Positions 26,054 to 33,990 of a stretch of 64,000 nt of DNA are shown piece by piece. The notes below the pieces were generated by a model, which did no database searches, was not told the origin of the DNA, and saw nothing but the letters and a program-made list of their open reading frames with translations. The translations under genes and the position numbers were made by a program. Origin of the DNA: Streptomyces violascens. GTDB taxonomy: Bacteria; Actinomycetota; Actinomycetes; Streptomycetales; Streptomycetaceae. The stretch covers positions 124,001 through 188,000 of the forward strand of contig NZ_BMUA01000002.1 of NCBI RefSeq assembly GCF_014649955.1, written 5' to 3'. The stretch's first letter is position 1. Each line of letters opens with the position of its first letter.

Positions 26054-26854
26054 TCAGTGAATCTGCGTCACGACCACGTCCAGGGCCCAGGCGCGGCCCG
26101 CCTTGGCGGGCGGCTCGCCCTCGACCACGTAACCGAGGTCCCGCAGCGCCGCCACGAGCTCGGCGGGGTCGGCGGGGTGGGCCCCGGCGGTGAGGAGGTC
26201 GCGCACGAGCCGGCCCTTCGTCGCCTTGTTGAAGTGGCTGACGACCGAGCGCTTCTCCACGCCGTCGACGAGCTGGGAGTGCAGCACCCGCACGGTGGCC
26301 GTGCGGCCCGCGACGGCGCCCTTCGGCTTCCAGGCGGCGGCGTACGCGGAGGAGCGCAGGTCCAGGACCAGGCCCTCGCCCGCGGCCTCCGTCATGACCG
26401 GGTCCATCACGGTCCGCCAGTGCGCCCCGAGCGCGCCCAGGCCCGGCAGCTTCACGCCCATCGAGCAGCGGTAGGAGGGAATCCGGTCACCGGTGTGGAC
26501 GGCGCCCCACAGCCCCGAGAAGACGAGCAGCGCCTTCGCGGCGCGGCGCTTGGCGGCGGCGTCCAGGGTGGCGAGGCCGAGGGCGTCGTACAGCACGCCG
26601 GTGTAGATCTCGCCGGCCGGGCGGGTGCCGGCGGTGCGCAGCTCGACGTTCTTGGCGACCTCGCCCCGCAGGCCCTCGCTGAGCCCGAGCACCTCGCGGG
26701 CCTTGTCCTCGTCGCCGGTGCACAGCTCGACGAGCTCGTCGAGGACGGCCGCGCGGGCGTCGGCGAGGCCCGGAAGGGACAGCGACTCCGCCTTCAGCGG
26801 TGCCCCGCGGCCCGAAGCGGCCTTTCCTTCGGAGGGCGGCAGCAGCACCAGCAC
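26054..26854 (-). CDS. yaaA: Peroxide stress protein YaaA (UPF0246)
   Basis: The product is 266 residues. The start is GTG 26854, seven bases behind AAGGAG, and gives the family N-terminus VLVLLPPSEGK. Other family marks are YTGVLYDALG, LVFSGLWGAV, RIPSYRCSMG and SVVSHFNKATKGRL. In E. coli YaaA limits free iron and DNA damage during peroxide stress. Single gene. Confidence 0.9.
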   Translation of the reverse strand: MLVLLPPSEGKAASGRGAPLKAESLSLPGLADARAAVLDELVELCTGDEDKAREVLGLSEGLRGEVAKNVELRTAGTRPAGEIYTGVLYDALGLATLDAAAKRRAAKALLVFSGLWGAVHTGDRIPSYRCSMGVKLPGLGALGAHWRTVMDPVMTEAAGEGLVLDLRSSAYAAAWKPKGAVAGRTATVRVLHSQLVDGVEKRSVVSHFNKATKGRLVRDLLTAGAHPADPAELVAALRDLGYVVEGEPPAKAGRAWALDVVVTQIH

Positions 26855-26884
26855 GGCGATTCTCCTTCTTGTACGTACGGGGAG

Positions 26885-27135
26885 GGGGTGCGGCCCCCGC
26901 GCCAGAGTAACCCTGGCCCGCTCCCACCCCGCCCCTTCCCCGAACCCGCCGGGGGTCGGGAAGGAGAAGGTCCGTTCCTGGGGCTCGGCCCGGACCCCGT
27001 TGGCACCTGAAGGGCGCTCGTCCTCGAACTCCCCCAAGGCTTCAAGGGGCAGGGGGACCCCCACGACAGGCTGAAATGCCCCGCTGCGGGCCGGCACCGA
27101 GCCTGCCAGGGGCGCGGGGAACCGCGCGAAAGCCC
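26885..27135. repeat. Mosaic of intergenic repeats (368-bp gap)
   Basis: The gap 26855-27222 has no gene. It holds GGGAGGGGGTGCGGCCCC-type repeats, a CTCGTCCTCGAA...GACAGGCTGAA module split by a CCCCCAAGGCTTCAAGGGGCAGGGGGACCCCC insert (about 27017-27076), and the GGGGCGCGGGGAACCGCGCGA module (27110-27130). The split module suggests insertion of one mobile repeat into another. Confidence 0.65.
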
Positions 27136-27222
27136 CGGCGGGCTCGCACCCGAACACCGCCCCAAGCGGACCGAGGCGAGCGAAAACATGCCTCACCCCC
27201 CACCCCCTCGTACGCTCGGGGC

Positions 27223-28665
27223 ATGCCCCGCCGCCACCTGCACGTGACCGGCGCAGCGGAGGCCCCGCTGCGTACCGCGCTCGCCGCGCTGCGTACCGCG
27301 CTCGACGTTCCCCCGGAATTTCCGGCCGACGTCCTCGCCGAGGCGGAGCGCGCGGCCGCCGCGCCCCGCCTGCCCGCCCACGACGCGACCGGCATCGAGT
27401 TCTTCACCATCGACCCGCCCACCTCCACCGACCTCGACCAGGCCATGCACCTGGAGCGCAGGCCGGGCGGCGGATACCGGGTGCACTACGCGATCGCCGA
27501 CGTCGCCGCGTTCGTCACCCCCGGCGGCGCCCTGGACGCCGAGGCGCACCGGCGCGTGACCACCCTCTACTTCCCCGACGAGAAGACTCCGCTGCACCCC
27601 GCCCTCCTCTCCGAGGGCGCCGCGAGCCTGCTCCCGGACCAAACCCGGCCCGCCCTGCTCTGGCAGATCGAACTCGATGCGGACGGCGCGATCACCACCA
27701 CCGACGTACGCCGCGCTCTCGTCCGCAGCCGGGCCAAACTCGACTACGAGGGCGTCCAGAAGCAGATCGACTCCGGCACCGCGCCCGACGCCCTCGCCCT
27801 GCTCCGCGACATCGGCACCCTGCGCGAACAGCAGGAAGTCGCCCGCGGCGGCATCTCGCTCAACGTCCCCGAGCAGGAGATCGTCGAGCACGACCACCGC
27901 TACGACCTCACCTACCGGGCCCCGCTGCCCGCCGACGGCTGGAACGCCCAGATCTCCCTGCTCACCGGCATCGCCGGCGCCCGGCTGATGCTGGCGTACG
28001 GCACCGGAATCCTGCGCACCCTGCCCAGCGCCCCGGACGGCGCGGTCGCGAGGCTGCGCCGCTCGGCGAAGGCGCTGCACATCGACTGGCCGCACCACGT
28101 CCCGTACGCCGCCGTCGTCCGCTCCCTCGACCCGCGAGAGCCGCACCACGCCGCCTTCCTCCAGGAGTGCACGACGCTGCTGCGCGGTGCCGGGTACACC
28201 GTGTTCACCGGCCACGCCGAGCCCGAGCTCGCCGTCCACGCCGCGGTGGCCGCCCCGTACACCCACTGCACGGCCCCGCTGCGCCGCCTCGTCGACCGGT
28301 ACGCCGGTGAGCTCTGCCTCGCCGCGGTGGCGGGCCAGGATCCGCCGGACTGGGTCGCCACCGCGCTCGAAGGGCTCCCGAAGGAGATGGCCGCGGGCAC
28401 GACCCGGGCCAACACCGTGGAGCGCGAGTGTGTGGACATCGTCGAGGCGGCCCTGCTCAAGGACCGGGTGGGCGAGGTGTTCGACGCGACGGTCGTCGAC
28501 GTGAAGGAACAACGACCGGCCGTCGGCACCGTCCACTTGACCGACCCGGCAGTGGTGGCCCGCATCGAGGGCGGCGACAAGCCCCTCCCGCTCGGCGAGC
28601 GCCTCAGAGTCCGCCTGACCCAGGCCGACCCCGGCACCCTGAAGGTCCTGTTCGCCCCCGCGTGA
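27223..28665 (+). CDS. RNB-domain exoribonuclease (RNase II/R family)
   Basis: The 480-residue enzyme degrades RNA 3' to 5'. The RNB catalytic Asp cluster is in FFTIDPPTSTDLDQAMHLE (about residues 60-78), with YRVHYAIADVAAFV and YTHCTAPLRRLVDRYAGE as further motifs. Compared with E. coli RNase II/R it lacks the N-terminal cold-shock domains and keeps only a short C-terminal OB-like part, the form usual in Streptomyces. ATG 27223 was chosen by conservation. It converges with the membrane-protein gene. Confidence 0.88.
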   Translation: MPRRHLHVTGAAEAPLRTALAALRTALDVPPEFPADVLAEAERAAAAPRLPAHDATGIEFFTIDPPTSTDLDQAMHLERRPGGGYRVHYAIADVAAFVTPGGALDAEAHRRVTTLYFPDEKTPLHPALLSEGAASLLPDQTRPALLWQIELDADGAITTTDVRRALVRSRAKLDYEGVQKQIDSGTAPDALALLRDIGTLREQQEVARGGISLNVPEQEIVEHDHRYDLTYRAPLPADGWNAQISLLTGIAGARLMLAYGTGILRTLPSAPDGAVARLRRSAKALHIDWPHHVPYAAVVRSLDPREPHHAAFLQECTTLLRGAGYTVFTGHAEPELAVHAAVAAPYTHCTAPLRRLVDRYAGELCLAAVAGQDPPDWVATALEGLPKEMAAGTTRANTVERECVDIVEAALLKDRVGEVFDATVVDVKEQRPAVGTVHLTDPAVVARIEGGDKPLPLGERLRVRLTQADPGTLKVLFAPA

Positions 28666-28671
28666 GCGGAC

Positions 28672-29274
28672 CTACGCGACGACGGCCCGCAGCGCCTTCG
28701 CCAGCTCGCCCGGCTCGTCCGCGTGGAACCGTACGACCGTCACCTCACGCCGTTTTCCCAGGAGCTGTACGTGGGTGATGGGCTCGGTCAGCTCCACCGT
28801 CAGGGAGGTCTGGGAGCCGACGGACAGTTCCAGGACGTCGTCCGGCACCGTTCCGCCAGCACCCTGGAACTTCAACTCCCTGCGGATTCGGGCTATTTGG
28901 GCCAGCGGTATGACCAGGTCCACCCGGGCGCCCGCGCGCACGCGCAGGGTGTCCGGGGTCAGCACGTGCGGCCGGGTCACGGCCGCGGCCTGCATGCCGA
29001 GGACCAGGACGACCGTGTACAGGTCCAGGACCAGCAGCACCGCGTGCAGTGCCGGCCAGTCACGGACCAGGAACGACAGCCCGATCGTCTCGACCACGCA
29101 CACGAAGGTCAGCCCGTACACCGTCGCCGCCTGCGGGCTTGCGTACCCGAACGCCCGGTCCACCGGGCCCACTTGATGGCGACGGCGGGCGATCCACAGC
29201 CCGAAACTCTTCAGTACCTGTGCCTCGTGCGCGGCCAGTCGTCGGACCGGCTCCGGCAGGACGTCACGTTTCAT
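28672..29274 (-). CDS. Membrane protein with PH-like C-terminal domain
   Basis: The 200-residue protein has two membrane helices (about 62-82 and 87-107) after a basic N-terminus; residues 110-195 are beta-rich (IPLAQIARIRRELKF, LELSVGSQTSLTVELTEPI) and look like a bacterial PH domain. No enzyme motif is seen. The ATG overlaps the MerR stop (ATGA), so it is translated from the MerR transcript and is probably the regulator's target or partner. Confidence 0.7.
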   Translation of the reverse strand: MKRDVLPEPVRRLAAHEAQVLKSFGLWIARRRHQVGPVDRAFGYASPQAATVYGLTFVCVVETIGLSFLVRDWPALHAVLLVLDLYTVVLVLGMQAAAVTRPHVLTPDTLRVRAGARVDLVIPLAQIARIRRELKFQGAGGTVPDDVLELSVGSQTSLTVELTEPITHVQLLGKRREVTVVRFHADEPGELAKALRAVVA

Positions 29275-30068
29275 TCCGCCACCCCGCCCTTCTCCGATTT
29301 CTTTGGATTCTCCGAGACCAGCAGCATCGCCCGGCGTACCGCCTCGGCCTGCGCGGGAGCGAAGTCGGCGAGGAAGGCCTTGAGGAAGGTCTGGTCGGCC
29401 GGGGTCGTGGCCGCCGCGATCTGCGCCGTCAGCTCGGGCGGGAGGCAGTCGGCGAGCGCTCGCGCGGCTTCGTCCACCCGGGGGTCCGCGACGTCGGCGT
29501 CGGCCAGCGCGTCGAGCAGGGCGTACACCTCGTGCGCGCGCTCGGCGGCGCCCGGTGCGGCGGCCACGGACCGTACGGCGGCCATCAGGCGGTCCCGCTC
29601 CTCGGGGTCCGCGGCGGTCTCCATGAGGGCGAGCAGTTCGCGGTCCTTGGCGGCCATGGGGGAGGTCGTCTCCCGCGTACCCAACTCGGCGAAGAAATCG
29701 GCCAGTTCGGGGGAGAGCTCGTCGTCCGTCGTCAGACGGCCCGCCCTCGCGCGGGCGAGCAGCGTGGCCAGGCGGGCCCGGCGGGCCCGGATCTCCGCCT
29801 CCTGGCGGGCCAGGTCCGCGTCCAACTCGCCCAGCACGTCGATCAGTTCGTGCCCCGCGTCGTCGGCGATCACGTCCCGCACCTCGTCGAGGCCGAGGCC
29901 CAGCTCGGTCAGCCGCCGGATGCGGGCGAGCGCGACGGCGTCCCGCACCGAGTACTGCCGGTAGCCGTTGGCGAGCCGGGCCGGTTCCGGCAGGAGGCCG
30001 AGGTGGTGGTAGTGCCTGACGGCCCGCGTGGTCACCCCTGCCAGCGCGGCGATCTCCGAGATCCTCAT
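29271..30068 (-). CDS. MerR-family transcriptional regulator
   Basis: The 265-residue protein has an N-terminal MerR winged helix (MRISEIAALAGVTTRAVRHYHHLGLLPEPARLANGYRQY, residues 1-40) and a coiled coil (about 85-110). The C-terminal 150 residues are helical without cysteines, so it is not a metal sensor; a drug or lipid ligand is likely. Its promoter has the 19-bp spacer typical of MerR control, and the -10 ends 6 bp before ATG, which implies a leaderless autoregulated transcript. It forms an operon with the PH-like membrane protein. Confidence 0.88.
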   Translation of the reverse strand: MRISEIAALAGVTTRAVRHYHHLGLLPEPARLANGYRQYSVRDAVALARIRRLTELGLGLDEVRDVIADDAGHELIDVLGELDADLARQEAEIRARRARLATLLARARAGRLTTDDELSPELADFFAELGTRETTSPMAAKDRELLALMETAADPEERDRLMAAVRSVAAAPGAAERAHEVYALLDALADADVADPRVDEAARALADCLPPELTAQIAAATTPADQTFLKAFLADFAPAQAEAVRRAMLLVSENPKKSEKGGVAE

Positions 30069-30074
30069 GGCTCC

Positions 30075-30105
30075 AGTAGAAACGTTGACGCTGCGGCAGG
30101 GTCAA
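30075..30105 (-). promoter_or_regulatory. MerR-type promoter with 19-bp spacer
   Basis: On the minus strand TTGACC (30105-30100) and TCTACT (30080-30075) are 19 bp apart. The spacer region carries a 21-bp dyad TTGACnCTGCnGCAGnGTCAA (30085-30105). This is the distorted promoter that MerR proteins activate by untwisting DNA. The -10 lies 6 bp from the MerR ATG. Confidence 0.75.
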
Positions 30106-30169
30106 GTGATCCTTTCGGCGGGACCGGCGGGCGTCGTGCCGCCCCGCGCCGGGTAGCATGGTCGGCACG

Positions 30170-30597
30170 GCAGACGAGCCGGGCGGGCGGCCGCGTGGAG
30201 ATCCTCTGGATCTTCCCGAGGAACGTCCGGGCTCCACAAGGCAGGGTGGTGGCTAACGGCCACCCGGGGTAACCCGCGGGACAGTGCCACAGAGAACAGA
30301 CCGCCCGGGCTGCGCTCTTTTAGAGAGGGCGGTCCCGGGTAAGGGTGAAACGGTGGTGTAAGAGACCACCAGCGCCTGAGGTGACTCAGGCGGCTAGGTA
30401 AACCCCACCCGGAGCAAGGTCAAGAGGAGCCGCCGTGAAACGCGGCTCTGCGCGGACGATCGAGGGCAGCCTGCCCGAGTCCGCGGGTAGACCGCACGAG
30501 GCCGGCGGCAACGCCGGTCCTAGATGGATGGCCGTCGCCCCGACGACCGCGAGGTCCCGGGGTACAGAACCCGGCGTATATGCCCGACTCGTCTGTC
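30170..30597 (+). ncRNA. rnpB: RNase P RNA, bacterial class A
   Basis: Conserved core elements are visible: GAGGAACGTCCGGGCTCCACA (P4 5' strand), GGGTGGTGGCTAACGGCCACCC, the universal ACAGAGAACAGACCGCC (30291-30305 region), GGTAAGGGTGAAACGGTGGTGTAAGAGACCACC, and the 3' P4 strand GATGGATGGCCG with ACAGAACCCGGCGTATA. P1 pairs CAGACGAGCCGGGC at the 5' end with GCCCGACTCGTCTG at the 3' end. It is the catalytic RNA that matures tRNA 5' ends. A TAGCAT -10 lies at 30154-30159. Confidence 0.97.
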
Positions 30598-30612
30598 GCC
30601 ACTCTCGGCAGA

Positions 30613-30651
30613 GGCCCCTGACCAGGTGAAACACCAGGTCAGGGGCCTTTT
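30613..30651 (+). terminator. Intrinsic terminator of rnpB
   Basis: GGCCCCTGACC pairs with GGTCAGGGGCC, with an inner GGTG/CACC extension across an A.A mismatch, and TTTT follows. Confidence 0.92.
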
Positions 30652-30719
30652 CGTGGCTTCGGGGCCGAGTTCTGCGCGAGGGCGGGAGCCGTGGCGGCCC
30701 GGCGGTCAGCGGGGGCCGG

Positions 30720-31946
30720 TCACCACAGGACGGGCAGCCTCTCGGGGATGCGCTTCATGAAGCCGGTGCGCCACACGAGCTGCTCGATGGGGACGGCGAG
30801 GTCGAGGCCGGGCATCCGGTCGAGCAGCACCTCGATGGCGATCTGCGCGTGGCGCTTGCCGAGGGCGGTCGCCGGGCAGTAGTGGCCGCCGCCGCCGAAC
30901 GACAGGTGACCGTTTGCGTTGGGGCGGTCCAGGCGCACGGTGTGCGGGTCCTCGAACTCCTGCGGGTCGTGGTTGGCGGCCTCGACCAGGACGAGGACCA
31001 GTTCCCCCTTCTGGATCTCGACGTCGCCGAGCAGCATGGTCTCCGTCGCGATGCGCGGCAGCCCGTCGGCGATGGACAGGTTGATGCGCAGCAGCTCGTC
31101 CACCGCCGCCGGAATCAGGGACGGGTCGGCCACGAGCCGCGCCTTGAGCTCCGGGTGCTGGACAAGAGAGACGATCGCCATGGTGAGGAAGCCCATGACG
31201 GAGATGACTCCGGCGCCGAACATGGTGACGCCGACCGTGGCGAGCATCTCGTCCGTGAGGTGCGCGTAGTCGGGGTCGTCGCGCAGGGCCGCGAGTTCGC
31301 CCAACAGGCCGCCGGTTTCCGGGTCGTTGAGGCGCCGCACCATGTGCGCGATGTCGCGGTCCCAGTTCATCGCCGCGGCGGGGATCTCGCGGGGGGAGTT
31401 CATGAACGCGATGTGCAGCGAGTCGTACAGCTTCCCGGAGTCCGCCTCGGGGATGCCGAGGATGTAGGTGTGCAGCGCTGTGGAGTACGGCACGGTGAAG
31501 TCGTACCGCAGATCACTGGGCGCACCGGCGGCCATCAGGCGGTCCGCGAGGTGGCGGGCGCGCTCGTACAGCCAGTCCTCAAGCCCCGGCGACTTGGGGT
31601 TCAGGGCTTTCATCACCGCTTTGCGGAGTCCGGCGCCGGTGATGTTGCCCATGTTGTTGACGACCTCGGGCGGGATCGTCAGCGCGTACTGCCGGGGCGC
31701 ACCGGGCGCGGAGGTCTCGGCGAGCGAATACCGGTCGTCGTCGAGGACCTGACGGCACAGCGGATAGGAAGACACCAGCCACGCTTCCGCCCCGGCGATG
31801 GTGCGGACCTTCTTGACCGGCTCATGGGCCAGGAGCTGCGCGATCTGGGGAGGCAGGGCGGTGCCGTTGGCGTCGAACGGGAACCGCGTCAGCTGGTCGT
31901 GGTCCACGGGGCAGCCCGGCGCGGTGGGGTTGAGGGCGGTGGTCAT
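30720..31946 (-). CDS. CYP121-like cytochrome P450 (cyclodipeptide oxidase)
   Basis: The 408-residue P450 has the haem loop [19 protein letters not shown] with Cys357 as ligand. The I-helix reads [11 protein letters not shown], lacking the usual acid-Thr pair, and the C-terminus is [10 protein letters not shown]. From memory these features match M. tuberculosis CYP121, which forms the C-C bond of mycocyclosin from cyclo(Tyr-Tyr). Equivalents of CYP121 Thr77, Asn85, Phe168, Trp182 and Ser237 are present (here Thr90, Asn98, Phe181, Trp195, Ser249), but Gln385 and Arg386 are replaced by Met397 and Lys398. The start overlaps the cyclodipeptide synthase stop (ATGA), so the two are coupled. Confidence 0.9.
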   Translation of the reverse strand: MTTALNPTAPGCPVDHDQLTRFPFDANGTALPPQIAQLLAHEPVKKVRTIAGAEAWLVSSYPLCRQVLDDDRYSLAETSAPGAPRQYALTIPPEVVNNMGNITGAGLRKAVMKALNPKSPGLEDWLYERARHLADRLMAAGAPSDLRYDFTVPYSTALHTYILGIPEADSGKLYDSLHIAFMNSPREIPAAAMNWDRDIAHMVRRLNDPETGGLLGELAALRDDPDYAHLTDEMLATVGVTMFGAGVISVMGFLTMAIVSLVQHPELKARLVADPSLIPAAVDELLRINLSIADGLPRIATETMLLGDVEIQKGELVLVLVEAANHDPQEFEDPHTVRLDRPNANGHLSFGGGGHYCPATALGKRHAQIAIEVLLDRMPGLDLAVPIEQLVWRTGFMKRIPERLPVLW

Positions 31947-32674
31947 GCGGGCTGCTCCTGGGTGTCGGCGGGGTTGATGATGGCGTGGCCCTGGTTGCGG
32001 GAGGCGCGCAGCCCGTAGCCCCGCGCGTAGAGCAGCTCCGCGAGGGGGAGCGCCTGGTGGTAGCAGTTGAGGGAGCTGGGAACGTCGAGGATGGCCGGGG
32101 TGTCGAGGAACAACGGCACCTCGGCGCAGACGTACTTGATGCACACCTCACGCTGCCGGTCGGTGGGCGGCTGCCCGTTCAGCTTGCCGGCGAGGAAACG
32201 CGCGGCGAGCTGATCACAGACCTCGCGGAACTCGGGATCCGCGGTCAGCAGGTCGTCGAGCCGGGTACGGATGCGCTGGTAGGCGGGGATCTCCAGGAGT
32301 GCGGACATGGGGCGTCCGCGCAGGCGCTTCCCCTCGGGGTCGAGGAATCCCACGGCGCCGGTCACCTTGGCGCGGACACCACGGAGGTTCTTCACCGCCT
32401 TGCGCTGCGCCTCCACCGGGGGATAGCCGAGAGCTTCGAACATCTCGGCGACATGCAGGTCCGTCCAGATCAGATCGACCTGACGGAAATGCTCCAGACC
32501 CCAGTTGGCGAGGTCGAGGACGCGTTCGTGCGTGAAGTAGCCGTTGCCGGACGAGATACCGATGACGGCGTGATCGCCCTCGTCGTGGATCACCTGGCAG
32601 TGCGGGGTGTACGGGTGCACGGCGAAAACGCCAGCTATGGCAGTCGTCAACGTCAATTTCCCCTGGCGCCGCAA
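31943..32674 (-). CDS. Cyclodipeptide synthase (NYH subfamily)
   Basis: The product (243 residues from the TTG at 32674) uses two aminoacyl-tRNAs to make a cyclic dipeptide. GISSGNGYF holds the catalytic Ser41 and Asn44; YVCAEVPLF holds Tyr181 and Glu185; NCYHQALP holds Tyr205 and His206. Asn, Tyr and His at these places define the NYH subfamily, to which Rv2275 (cyclo-Tyr-Tyr) belongs. A second TTG at 32650 has better spacing to AGGGGA and may be the true start. The downstream CYP121-like P450 makes cyclo(Tyr-Tyr) or another aromatic cyclodipeptide the likely product. Confidence 0.9.
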   Translation of the reverse strand: MRRQGKLTLTTAIAGVFAVHPYTPHCQVIHDEGDHAVIGISSGNGYFTHERVLDLANWGLEHFRQVDLIWTDLHVAEMFEALGYPPVEAQRKAVKNLRGVRAKVTGAVGFLDPEGKRLRGRPMSALLEIPAYQRIRTRLDDLLTADPEFREVCDQLAARFLAGKLNGQPPTDRQREVCIKYVCAEVPLFLDTPAILDVPSSLNCYHQALPLAELLYARGYGLRASRNQGHAIINPADTQEQPA

Positions 32675-33074
32675 GTCCCAGCAGGGCCCGATGCCCTGGG
32701 TGTGGCGGCGCGGGACCGACGTTAGCGTGATGACAGCGTGTTGATCTATCCCTACCAGCCAGTCATCTTCGGATTTCGTTGTTCGGTTGGCCGGATCTCA
32801 CCTGCTGCGCGGACGCCCGGGGCCTCCCTGTGCCGGTGGCCCGCGCCTTCCGCCCGACGCCGGGTCACGCGCCTTCCGCCCGGCGATCTCACGGCACCGC
32901 ACCCCTCCCACCTGCCCATATCACCCCACGTCATCACCCGCTCATCCTCCGTGTGGCGGAACGGGACCCGCGGTCGTACCGTGATCTCTGCGGTACCGAC
33001 CGGAAGCCCGCGCTCCATTCGAGGCGGCGGGGATGCCGCACAGTTCGGCTCGGGGACACACGAGGTGAAACGCC
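32675..33074. other. 400-bp divergent intergenic region
   Basis: This region separates the cyclodipeptide operon (minus) from the small membrane protein operon (plus). It must hold both promoters; none is clear enough to call. A 15-bp direct repeat CGCGCCTTCCGCCCG occurs at 32842-32856 and 32868-32882 (26 bp apart). No coding frame with a ribosome-binding site was found. Confidence 0.5.
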
Positions 33075-33269
33075 GTGTCTTCCTTTCACTTTCCCGTGAT
33101 GCTGGCGCTCGCAGCGTGCGCCTTCTTCCTCTGCCGCAAAGGAGGCACGAAAATCTCCCACGCGCTCGTCTGCGCCGGGTTCGGGTTCTATCTCGCCGAT
33201 ACGGCCGTCGCCCCCTCGGTGCACACCGCGCTCAACTCCGTCACCGGCATGCTCGGGCAGCTTGGCTGA
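33075..33269 (+). CDS. Small membrane protein, 64 residues
   Basis: GTG 33075 follows GAGGTGA at good spacing. The peptide has two hydrophobic stretches (FPVMLALAACAFFLC and ISHALVCAGFGFYLA) joined by a basic KGGTK turn, so a two-helix hairpin is likely. The end overlaps the lipoprotein gene by 8 bp. It is part of an operon with that lipoprotein and a sensor kinase. Function unknown. Confidence 0.75.
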   Translation: MSSFHFPVMLALAACAFFLCRKGGTKISHALVCAGFGFYLADTAVAPSVHTALNSVTGMLGQLG

Positions 33270-33990
33270 GCGCGCGGGTCCCGGCCGCCGCCGCGTGCGG
33301 CGGCTCCTCCTGGCCGGCTGCCTCGTCGCCGTACTGACGGGCTGCGCGGACATGGAGGGGCTGCACCGTGACGGGGCGGCGGCGAGCGTGGCCCCGCCGG
33401 AACCGCTGTGGCCGCAGTCCCGGCCCTCCCCGGCCGGCCCCGAGCAGCAGCGCGGCCGGCCCTTCGCCGTGCCCGGCATCGCGAAGGTGGCCTCCGGCGA
33501 CATGCGCGACGCCGACCCGCTCGCCGTCGTCAAGGCCGACCTCACCGCCACCGAACGCGAGGACCGGGGCACCGGCCGGCTCGTGGACCGCCGGGCCGCC
33601 GAGCGGGTCGCGGGCTGCGTCCGGGCCGCCGGGTGCGGGGTGCGCGAACCGGTGCTGCGGGACCTGACCGACGACGGACGGGCCGAGCTGATCACCGCCG
33701 TCGACATCGACGGCCGGGCCAGCGAGATGCGGGTCTACCACGTGGTCGACGGCAGCGTGACCCGGGTCTTCTCGCGGCGCGCGGTCCTCGAAGGCGTCGA
33801 ACTCGCCGCCGGGCACCTCGCCATCCGCGAACCCACCTCCAACGACCGGTTCGTCTACGTCTCGCACTACGGCTGGGACGGCAGGATGATGGCCCTCATC
33901 GAGCTCAAGCTCGACACCTGCCGCGCCCTCAAGCAGACTTCCGGCCTCCCCTGCGTCACGCCGTCGCCCGCACCCGGCGGCCCCTCGTGA
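33262..33990 (+). CDS. Putative lipoprotein linked to a sensor kinase
   Basis: The 242-residue protein has a basic N-terminus (GRRRVRR), hydrophobic core LLLAGCLVAVL and lipobox LTGC, so it is anchored outside the membrane. The first TTG at 33262 overlaps the previous stop; GTG 33295 directly before RRLLLAGC is an alternative start. The mature part has an EF-hand-like segment LTDDGRAELITAVDIDG and beta strands. It resembles CseA-type lipoproteins in position. The stop overlaps the kinase start (GTGA). It probably modulates the kinase. Confidence 0.7.
   Translation: MAERAGPGRRRVRRLLLAGCLVAVLTGCADMEGLHRDGAAASVAPPEPLWPQSRPSPAGPEQQRGRPFAVPGIAKVASGDMRDADPLAVVKADLTATEREDRGTGRLVDRRAAERVAGCVRAAGCGVREPVLRDLTDDGRAELITAVDIDGRASEMRVYHVVDGSVTRVFSRRAVLEGVELAAGHLAIREPTSNDRFVYVSHYGWDGRMMALIELKLDTCRALKQTSGLPCVTPSPAPGGPS

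Noticed and set aside
30720..32674. Assignment of the P450/CDPS pair to bicyclomycin or nocazine pathways.
   Set aside because: Those clusters carry extra dioxygenase or methyltransferase genes, and the P450 features here point to CYP121 instead. The nearest exporter of Bcr type at 38235 is not linked to the locus.
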